DNA of 64,000 nt from Rhynchonema sp. JSB1_4 (lineage: Eukaryota > Nematoda > Chromadorea > Monhysterida > Xyalidae). Below are positions 56,693 through 64,000 of the stretch, in pieces; position 1 is the first letter of the stretch; each line of letters starts with the position of its first letter. Position numbers and translations under genes: made by a program. The stretch lies in the NCBI GenBank assembly GCA_030248065.1, contig JASAMV010008914.1, positions 28,663 to 92,662 on the forward strand, given 5' to 3'. Below the pieces are notes generated by a model. That model saw only the letters and a program-made list of their open reading frames with translations, had not been told where the DNA came from and made no database searches.

Positions 56693-57071
56693 GGGCGAAC
56701 TTAGGTTGAACACGGAAACCGGAACACGGAAATAATTTACATGCAAACCAGTTTCGTGGATTTCCGTGCACGGAAATATTTCCGTGGCACGGAAATATTT
56801 CCGGTTTCCGCGTTCTGTGTTTTTTTTATTTTCACGGAACACGGAAATATTTCCGTGTGAATAGTTGTTGCTGTTTGCGTCAACACGCGGGCTTTTGACG
56901 TCAGCACGCTGGCTTTTGTCATCATCACTGCAAAAGCATCGTTTGCGTGCCTGAATCATTGCCGTGTTCCGTGGCACGGAAATATTTCCGTGTTCCGTGA
57001 TTCTCCAAAATATTCACGGAACACGGAAATATTTCCGTGTTCCGGTTTCCGTGTTCAACCTAAGTCCGCCC
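56693..57071. repeat. Palindromic element of CACGGAAATATTTCCGTG units
   Basis: Ends GGGCGAACTTAGGTTGAACA and TGTTCAACCTAAGTCCGCCC are inverted for about 40 bp (one mismatch). The interior holds several copies of CGGAAATATTTCCG, itself a perfect palindrome. No ORF and no target duplication found. Confidence 0.9.
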
Positions 57072-58234
57072 GAACACCGTTAGTATTTGACCAGATAACT
57101 CGAAATTTATGAATAACCATTACCCATGTGTATGTAAGATGTGTCTGATTTAGGTACGCATTGAAGTTGCGTCCTATAACAGACTAGGGTTATTGGCTCT
57201 CAAGTACACCCACCTGCATGTGCCACCATTTTTTGTCCTGGTGTACCGGTTTGTGCCCAGCAAGGTGACTCACAAAATGGAAACTTTATTGGGGAAATCG
57301 GACCTCGGTCGTCATTAGACTTTTTACACCTCGACTCAAAACGCACAGACTTCTGAAGCTAATGTTCGTGGCAATGTAGTACCGGAGGCCCCGCCCCCCC
57401 CCCCGAATTGCTCAGCGGGCTCAATTCGGTTGATTTTCCAAAATAGAGCCCCGAGCCTCATGGAGCTTTGGGATTTAAATTTCTGTCTTTCGATATATAA
57501 CGTTCTACCAAAACTGACTGGTTTTCGGAGGAAATTGGCTGTTTTCTTCACGATATAAGTATAGCAGCCTGTGCTTATGTTTTCTGGTTGGTTTGTATGC
57601 ATGTTTGTATCTGATGCTTTCATAGCACCTGACACAAAATAACACTTTATTGAAAACTTTATCTCTGTTTGGTATTTTGAGGACTTTCCAAATAGAACCC
57701 CAGGGGCTCTATTTGAGAAAATCGTCTTGACAAAAACTCGGATTTTCGCAGTTTTCCGAATAGAGCAGATGGAATCACCGGTACCTTACGTAGCTTGACT
57801 CATTAGCAACCGCCTGCTTTCGCCTCCGTGAAAGATAAGTTTTCTCTATCCGTCTTGTAAGGTAGTATGTATGTATGTATTTTTTTCTTCAACGGTGTAA
57901 AAAATCGAGATTCGGGATTGCTTTTAGATTAAAGTTGATTACCATGCTAATGTACCTACGCATACAAGTATTGATTTTTTTTCATTGAATTACGATATCC
58001 TGTGGTACTCTCTGGTACTAATAAGATTGTATAACTGCTCGGGCGCTCTGACAAACCTGAATTCACATTAAGCAAACTCTCGAGTCGTGAGCACCAGACG
58101 AACTCAATAAAATTGTGATCGATTTTAATATCAAAACGCAAAAATCGATGCTAATCGTACGTGTAGGACGGCGGTAATCAGTTTTAATCTGTAACTGTAA
58201 AGCGATTGCAGGATCAGTGTTTAGGATCATATTG
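57072..58234. other. No supported gene
   Basis: Unique-looking sequence with a C9-C10 run at about 57393 and short TATGTATGTATGTATT repeats. Nothing coding recognised. Confidence 0.45.
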
Positions 58235-58383
58235 CAGTGGTCAACTCAAGTGGTCAAAAATTCACTTCGTCAACTCACAGCAACCCCGAGTAAGAGTGCG
58301 AGAAATAATACATGGTATTCGGGGTGAGTGTCGACTCTACTCGGTGAGATGATGGAATGATTTGATCACTTGAGTTGCCACCG
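58235..58383. repeat. CAGTGGTCAACTCAAGTGG inverted-repeat element
   Basis: Left end CAGTGGTCAACTCAAGTGGT and right end GATCACTTGAGTTGCCACCG are inverted. A partial relative lies at 36520-36625. Flanking duplications are not convincing. Confidence 0.7.
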
Positions 58384-58451
58384 TAATATAAGCCAGCGTT
58401 TAAGAAAAAATGATATGTATTAGTGCCTTATTGTACATACTGTACATGCAC

Positions 58452-58541
58452 TTCGTTTCTCACGCAACATTCAACAAGTTTTCGCGCGCCAGCCGATCAG
58501 TGTGCGAGAATTTGTTTCGTGTTGCGTGAGAGACCGAAGTA
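58452..58541. repeat. Short inverted repeat upstream of the neurotrophin-like gene
   Basis: CTTCGTTTCTCACGCAACAT at 58450-58469 and GTTGCGTGAGAGACCGAAG at 58523-58541 can form an 18-bp stem. It lies about 220 bp above the start codon of the ligand gene, in its likely promoter or 5' UTR. Regulatory role is speculative. Confidence 0.6.
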
Positions 58542-58765
58542 TAGTCATACAGTTTGGTCTTTATGCTGCAGGTATTTTGAATGAAAATGAAGGTCGAAAA
58601 GCATCTCATTCGTTTCAAAATGCTCATCCGTGAAAGCTATAAGTAGAGAAGGTCCAATCAGCGAAGCATTTTTTGACGAAGCGCAACAGGAACATGTACC
58701 TTTTTGCAATCTACCGTGGGTACCTTGCAGCGAACGACCCTTTAACGATCAAACATCGACGAATC

Positions 58766-61016
58766 ATGTCACAATCGGCAATCGCCGCACGTTTTATTTT
58801 GTCAATTTCATTTTGCGCAATTCTGTCGACGACCAGTCCGGTGGACAGCAACGCACACACGCATATCAATGTGTTCGACTATTTGGAACGCGCCAAAACC
58901 GATTCAGCAAAGATGAAAATCGAATCGTGTGAAACGAACACGAAACGGGTGCGCGTGACGACCGGCGAGAGTAAGTGTTCCATTGACTTCGAATGCGCGC
59001 AGCGAGCATCAGGGTTGGGCAAAACAAATTTTTTTAAAAACGTTTTTTTGAAAAGATTTTTGAAAAAAAATTATTTTTTGAAAATTTTGGGGGAACGAAA
59101 ACGTATAAAAATGACCTTTTTGGGGTTTGTTGTCATTTTTTCTCAAGGGTCGAAAAATTTTCTTCACAAAATCACATTTGGGGCATGTATGTATTTGGTA
59201 CCTAAGATGCCCCAAATGATGTTATTATACTTTCCCGTGATACATGAGACACAGAATGCAAGTGCCTGCATAATACTTCGATGTCATATCCCATCGGGGA
59301 GCTCGAAGTCGGTCAGATACGACTGATTCAGCGACCCGACGAGTGGTTCTCCAGCTTTTTCTCTGAATCCTGTGCTGTTTATGAGTAAATGTTGCTTATT
59401 CGAAGGTGTATATATTGTGCCTGCCACAAACTATTTTCGCGTTTTTGCGCCTTTTTTAAGACAAATTTGCTCAAATTTCGCCGAATCTGGGACTTTTTTT
59501 AAAAAAAAACTTGTTTAAAATTTTTTTCCAACCCTGCCGAGCATGTGCGACAGTCTGGTCATTCTTATTGAGATTTTGGGACTTTGGGAGTACAATGGGG
59601 TTAATTCCATGGCAACAAGAAAACCATTTTCCGACCCCAGTTAATCTTGTGCCTCTTTAGAAACTGGGTGGGATTCACAAAACAAAGTCAAGCTCACCGT
59701 CAAGCTCAACGTCAAAGTTCAACGTCACGTGTAACAGACCGAATGGACATCGGTTTTGGTCTTCCAACACTCGAACTAACGGAGTTTTCCACATGAAGCC
59801 CCGGGGCTGTATGCTTTGATCGAAAATGAACATTCGGATAAAAACGCAATTACTTTTTAAGTGGAAACGTTTCTACTTACAGCCCTAAATGAGGCTTTAA
59901 GCCGAAAATTGGGCGTTTTCAACATCCTTGATTGAGTGAGACACCATTTTGAAGCACAGTTTTGTCACCTTGCGACCATGTTTGAATCTGATTACAACGA
60001 TATTCATCTATACTGTATGTGTAAAAGCTATCGAAAAACAACGGAAAAGTTCGATATTGTGGTCACTGACACACTGATTTGAAAATTTTTGGCATGTGTG
60101 CGATTGATTGAAATTTGGTGTTTTGAACTGGTCCAGAAAAATTCCAATTTAAAATACAATCAGAGCCTATTGGGGCTTTAAGTGGAAAATTTTTCGCTTG
60201 ACCGAGCTTTAATTTTCCGACCCACTTTACTTCGAGAGGAGTTTTGGGCCGAATATTGACGCACATGCTAAATCTAGGCCGGTCATAGATGCTTCTGCCG
60301 TCGCGTTGTGTTTGTATGATGCGTTTTGACGTCTGGCTGCAGTTAACGCCAAAACTCATGTCGGCAGTACGCGTGGGGATCAAAACATCATACTGCGTTC
60401 TCATCAAAAAGAACAGGACGCGGTCGAAAAACGCACACGAGGGTGCCGAATGACAAAAGAAGACCATTTTGTTTCAGCCAGATCCGGCCAAGCCGTACGA
60501 CTGCATCCGGCAACACAGATGCAAACCATCGGAGGCTGTACGCGACCCGGCGAACGCTGTCTCGGATCCGATCCCAAGTACTGAACTGAACTTAGACTGC
60601 ATCAACTTTGTAAAAAGATACGTTTGTTGAGGTGACGATACATAAGTGTCGATACCCCAGTACACGCAAAACAGGGTAACTCAAAATTAGCGCAAGGATA
60701 CCTTGATCTGCTTTAGAACTGAAGTCCCAAGCGAGGAAGCGCTAAATTTCTGATTTCGGGCCTGACATCCTCGTGCCAATTTTGAGCGTACTGTTTCTGC
60801 CCATTGTTCGTGCATGCCTTTTTGCTGATAGGAGCCTTTATGCGATGCCTTTATGGCACGTGTCTGCTTAATGATTGCAGTATTTCGACCGAGTGCCGCA
60901 GTCTATCGACGTACGTGAACGCGATGGTTCAGCCGTTGGACGGCCAGGGCGAGTGGGCGATGCAGCCCATACAAATACCTGGGCCGTGTGTGTGCATGTT
61001 GAAACGAGGCGAATAA
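58766..61016 (+). CDS. Neurotrophin-like cystine-knot ligand (three exons, complete)
   Basis: Predicted secreted growth factor of the neurotrophin/Spaetzle cystine-knot fold. Exons 58766-58970 (donor A|GTAAGT), 60478-60577 (TTTCAG...AA|GTACTG) and 60881-61016 (stop TAA 61014-61016) join in phase to 146 aa. Residues 1-25 form a signal peptide (ARFILSISFCAILSTTS). The six knot cysteines are C55, C89, C96, C107, C138 and C140. The last exon has the neurotrophin hallmark: CRSLSTYVNAMVQ then W127-x4-I-x-I-x3-CVC-x-L-x-R, aligning with the CKTTQTYV and W-RFIRIDTACVCVLSR blocks of vertebrate neurotrophins. TIGGCTRPGERC aligns with the second and third cysteines. There is one N-glycosylation sequon (N102-I-S). 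The propeptide is very short and no RXXR furin site precedes C55, unlike typical neurotrophins. An in-frame upstream ATG exists at 58673. Intron 1 (1.5 kb) holds a hAT MITE. Spaetzle is the main alternative assignment. Confidence 0.85.
59010..59536. mobile_element. hAT-type MITE, CAGGGTTG family (527 bp)
   Basis: CAGGGTTGGGCAAAACAAAT to AAAATTTTTTTCCAACCCTG. Flanking 8-mers GCGAGCAT (59002-59009) and CCGAGCAT (59537-59544) differ at one base. Its interior is diverged from the 4305/61200 copies. Inserted in the first intron of the neurotrophin-like gene, 39 nt past the 5' splice site. Confidence 0.85.
59671..59735. repeat. Fragment of the foldback element seen at 1-390
   Basis: GGATTCACAAAACAAAGTCA then AGCTCACCGTCAAGCTCAAC is nearly identical to bases 2-60 of the window. 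One arm only. In the first intron of the neurotrophin-like gene. Confidence 0.8.
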
Positions 61017-61199
61017 TGGTCAAAGGAGCCGACTGGGAACTTGATGATAATATTCGCCATGTATACAATGTACCCTCTGGTGGCACCGTCAATAATGAGG
61101 AATTGTTTTGATCAATTTTGGCCACAATGCGCCGTTGAGTTCTCAACTGTCAGTTTACTGTATGTTAGTGGTGAATGTTTTCTATCAGTGACCCAAAAT

Positions 61200-61698
61200 C
61201 AGGGTTGGGCAAAAAAACGATGGCGTTTTTTCTTAAAAAAACGACGTTTTTTTCAAAAAAACGCCTGGGTCGTTTTTCGTTTTTTAAACCCTGAATTTCC
61301 TTGATTTTCCCTGATTTTTCAGGGAAAGTACCCTGATTATCAAGGAAAATCAATTTTTTGTCCCATTTTTTTCAAAAAAATTTCGACCAATTTTTACTTT
61401 GTAGAGATACGTCGATATACGGAGATTCACTTTCAGTGATGACCCCGGCCAAAGTTGGTCCCATGATGCGGGTCTGATATGGGATCTTAACAACTCACTA
61501 GAAAAGGGTTGAAACCCGTTTATTTTGCCTCAGAACACATAGAATTACTTCATTTAACCACGTTTTCTTCCCAACATGAGCGTTTTCCAATTTTTTTGGG
61601 GGCATATTTTGGTCATCTGGGCGTTTAAAAAAAACGTTTTTTTTAAAAACGTTTAAAAAAACGATTTTTTGAAAAAAAACGTTTTTTGCCCAACCCTG
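61200..61698. mobile_element. hAT-type MITE, CAGGGTTG family (499 bp)
   Basis: CAGGGTTGGGCAAAAAAACG to GTTTTTTGCCCAACCCTG. Exact 8-bp target duplication CCCAAAAT at 61192-61199 and 61699-61706. Near-identical to 4305-4764 throughout. It starts 183 bp after the stop codon of the neurotrophin-like gene, so probably in or next to its 3' UTR. Confidence 0.95.
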
Positions 61699-61784
61699 CC
61701 CAAAATACCGGTTCCCAGTCATTTCACAAAGGGGGTAGATTGCATGCACACAGGCCGGCGCTCGAAACTACATACATACACATA

Positions 61785-62020
61785 CATACTCCGACAATAC
61801 TTCTTGGAGAAACTTTTCAAACGCGTTGCCTGATCCGTAAAGCTCATTATGCGTGTATTAGCTGCAGCGGTCACGTGACTGCCAGCCGCTCAACACACAA
61901 ATCCAACGTAGGGATTTGCGAAATGCTACAAAACTCAGCTGGCTGCGCCAGTTGTGTATGCTTTACGGATCAGGCGACACGCTTGAAAAGTTTCTCCCAA
62001 AAGTATTGTCAGAGTATATA
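61785..62020. repeat. Inverted-repeat element
   Basis: Left arm GACAATACTTCTTGGAGAAA, TTTTCAAACGCG, TGCCTGATCCGTAAAGC; right arm GCTTTACGGATCAGGCGACA, GCTTGAAAAGTTTCTCC, AAAAGTATTGTC. Arms of about 60 bp with few mismatches and a loop of about 95 bp. Confidence 0.8.
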
Positions 62021-63399
62021 CTTCAACGTTCAAACCTTTTGATGTGTAACGGGTCAAAGAACCATACATTAGTTGTTCGAGCACCGGTCTCCTAATATAT
62101 CGTCGATTCAAAGGTGTTCTAGGTCATATGGCTGAAACGTGGTATCTTACTTCATGACGACACAAACTTTGTAATTTAATCAAACGTGAAACGAACTGGT
62201 CACAGTATCTGATCGATCTCATTAATCAAATTCGCTGAAGATTTCCAGCTGACAATGGTGCCGTGTCGTGTACTCAACATGCACTATGTTGTGTTTATAG
62301 GAGTAGGACCATAATTTGTCGAAGTTTGCCCGTTTACATGTACTGTATACGTATACACCGATGTTGAGCACAGTTCAATACCATTATTTTGAGAATTGTC
62401 AATGCCGAAACACACCACGCACACACATTCATGGGATGAATCACAAACATATATAACGCAAACGTAAACTACTTACGATTGAACACAAAGCTGTTCTGGT
62501 AAAAGTAATGTCAAATGCAACGTGGTTTGATATTATTGATATCACTGCCAACGCTATTACATATTGCAGGCTGAAGTCTCAGCCACCAAACATGGTTTGA
62601 TAACACGGGCATAGCACAATGCTATTTGTGCGCAATTACTAACTGGTGATTGCGGCTGTGCTGTCATTCCGTTCAGCCATCTGCCAGCAGATTATCATGT
62701 CACAAACAACCGAGATTTGAAAAAGCTCAAAAAAATTAAAACTCAAAGTATTGAAAGCAACACAATTCTTCGTATAAATGTTAAAAACGTTGTCCGAAAT
62801 GGCAAATCACAACCAGGTGAACACCACCACAACAATTGTTTCACCATGATGTCCCAGTAGCGTCAAGAGATAAACCGCACGAAACATAGAGATGGTGCAC
62901 ATGTTTTTCTACACCCTCCGTGGTTTCCTCACAAATCCGTGATCCAATGGGTGAGCACATCATTGCGACGTGCTTGCAATGTGCAGCCACACGACCATGG
63001 CGTTAGCACTTCGGTCACCTGCATGTGACAACTTGATGCATTGTTTTGTTGTGGAATACGCACAAGCCGTTGCTGATAATTTGTCTCACCTCTCCGGATT
63101 TCAACTTTCCGTATTGCCAGGTCCATTGTGTTTCGCACGCCGACGTGTACCTGCGTTACAGTGGTACTTGTGACAATGTTGTTGTATGTACCTACTAAAG
63201 GCCGCTATCGATTTCAGTTCTCGCCCTGACTCACTGTTCGCCATCAATGCTCGAGCATTGCTGACTTTCGTCACGCGGTTCGCACATCTTCATCTGGAAC
63301 TGGTTCGTGTTGCCCATCTCAACTCTGGACAGGTTGCGGTCTGGAAATTGTTTCTGTTGTCTTTGTGATTGTGGTTTTAATGTAATTTTTTAAACCAGG
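62021..63399. other. No supported gene
   Basis: Frames of 60-69 codons on both strands (62929-63138 minus, 63186-63368 plus) have no domain. Gene boundaries are uncertain because the minus-strand gene ending at 63400 continues out of the window to the right. Confidence 0.45.
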
Positions 63400-63588
63400 C
63401 TAACTGATGAATTCAAAATCGAGCGCTTCGATGCCGGTGTGCTCCGTTTGTACGATGTTGCACATGACGACGTAGTTGCGCTCGGGTGGTCGCACAACTG
63501 GGATGTTCGCCGACAGCTGATTGGCGCGTTTGAGACGGCCGGTGGACACAAGCGACGACAATGAACGATCGGGCGAAATGCCGTACGC
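63400..63588 (-). CDS. C-terminal exon of an unrecognised gene
   Basis: Opens after TTTGCAG at 63589-63590 in phase 0 and runs 62 codons to a TAG at 63400-63402. The sequence includes AYGISPDRSL, VSTGRLKRANQLSANIPVVR and ERNYVVMCNIVQTEHTGIEA, ending DFEFIS. GC-rich coding bias contrasts with its flanks. No family was recognised. A possible upstream exon near 63900-63950 (QLRNDFDANRDRLVV on the minus strand) lacks a clear donor. The remainder lies beyond the window. Confidence 0.6.
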   Translation of the reverse strand, partial: AYGISPDRSLSSLVSTGRLKRANQLSANIPVVRPPERNYVVMCNIVQTEHTGIEALDFEFIS

Positions 63589-64000
63589 CTGCAAACAACG
63601 CGCGCTACGTTAACGAACAATATTACGACCACTGACAAAAGCTTAAATTGGGGTTCCTAAACCCCGCTAATGAAACGGGACCCTTTATTGAGAAAAACAC
63701 TGGACAGATTCGACTTCGGCCTTGGTCTTGGCCTGATATCATATGCCGTTGAAGATTAGGAGACGGTGATATAATTTTGAAAATTTCATTGACCACCCAA
63801 AAACGTTTTGAAAGAGGTTTAAACATGATCCACTTGCCGCTAGCTGTGACGTTGTTTGAAAGTTCTCGCATTGTTTATAAATATTGCCATATCCTTGCAA
63901 GACCACTAGTCGATCCCGATTAGCATCGAAATCGTTTCTCAACTGTCTGCCCACCGAAATAAAAATTGTGTTGTAAAAATAAAATTTTTCTTCGTTTCAA

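Overview
The window is eukaryotic, from a repeat-rich animal genome. Conserved domains can be read only by joining exons across introns, with in-phase GT-AG and a few apparent GC-AG junctions. Gene content (a p75NTR-like receptor, a neurotrophin-fold ligand, a rhodopsin-like GPCR, tandem RGS domains, a PHYHIP-type protein, a peroxisomal acyl-CoA ligase) is metazoan. Interstitial TTAGGC-like repeats and a small CCCG-motif multi-pass membrane protein point toward a nematode or other ecdysozoan. That placement is inference, not proof.

Layout. 1-4790: repeats only (hAT-type MITEs, foldback elements, a 0.57-kb duplicated segment). 4797-7759 (-): 3' part of a tandem RGS-domain gene. 10349-14262 (-): six in-phase exons of an NGFR/p75NTR-like receptor (four cysteine-rich repeats, membrane segment, death domain), first exon missing. 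14.3-24.8 kb: no convincing gene. 24816-25678 (+): three-exon small membrane protein, followed by a decayed hAT transposon (25757-26879). 27314-27544 (+): small single-pass membrane protein. 27990-31250 (-): seven exons of a divergent rhodopsin-like GPCR. 31.3-38.4 kb: repeats, including a 260-bp CA tract. 38380-49219 (-): 12-exon luciferase/4CL-like acyl-CoA ligase ending in SKL (PTS1). Its 7-kb first intron carries three opposite-strand units: a 142-aa membrane protein, an intronless 1103-aa ORF of unknown function, and the last exon of a PHYHIP-like gene. 50418-51960 (-): type II membrane protein of unknown function. 52-58.7 kb: repeats. 58766-61016 (+): complete three-exon neurotrophin-like cystine-knot ligand. 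63400-63588 (-): last exon of an unrecognised gene.

The main discovery is a neurotrophin-like ligand and an NGFR-like death-domain receptor on one 64-kb segment, about 44.5 kb apart. The second is a decamer, TGAAACATCA/TGATGTTTCA, found 23 times by eye (about 0.1 expected by chance); it often occurs in inverted pairs and is repeatedly placed at or next to splice junctions. A second dispersed element of about 45 bp (core GGTGCACCAGGTCATCGTC) occurs five times. Five copies of one MITE family have exact or near-exact 8-bp target duplications. All exon boundaries come from reading frame, splice dinucleotides and family alignment from memory; no search or transcript was available.
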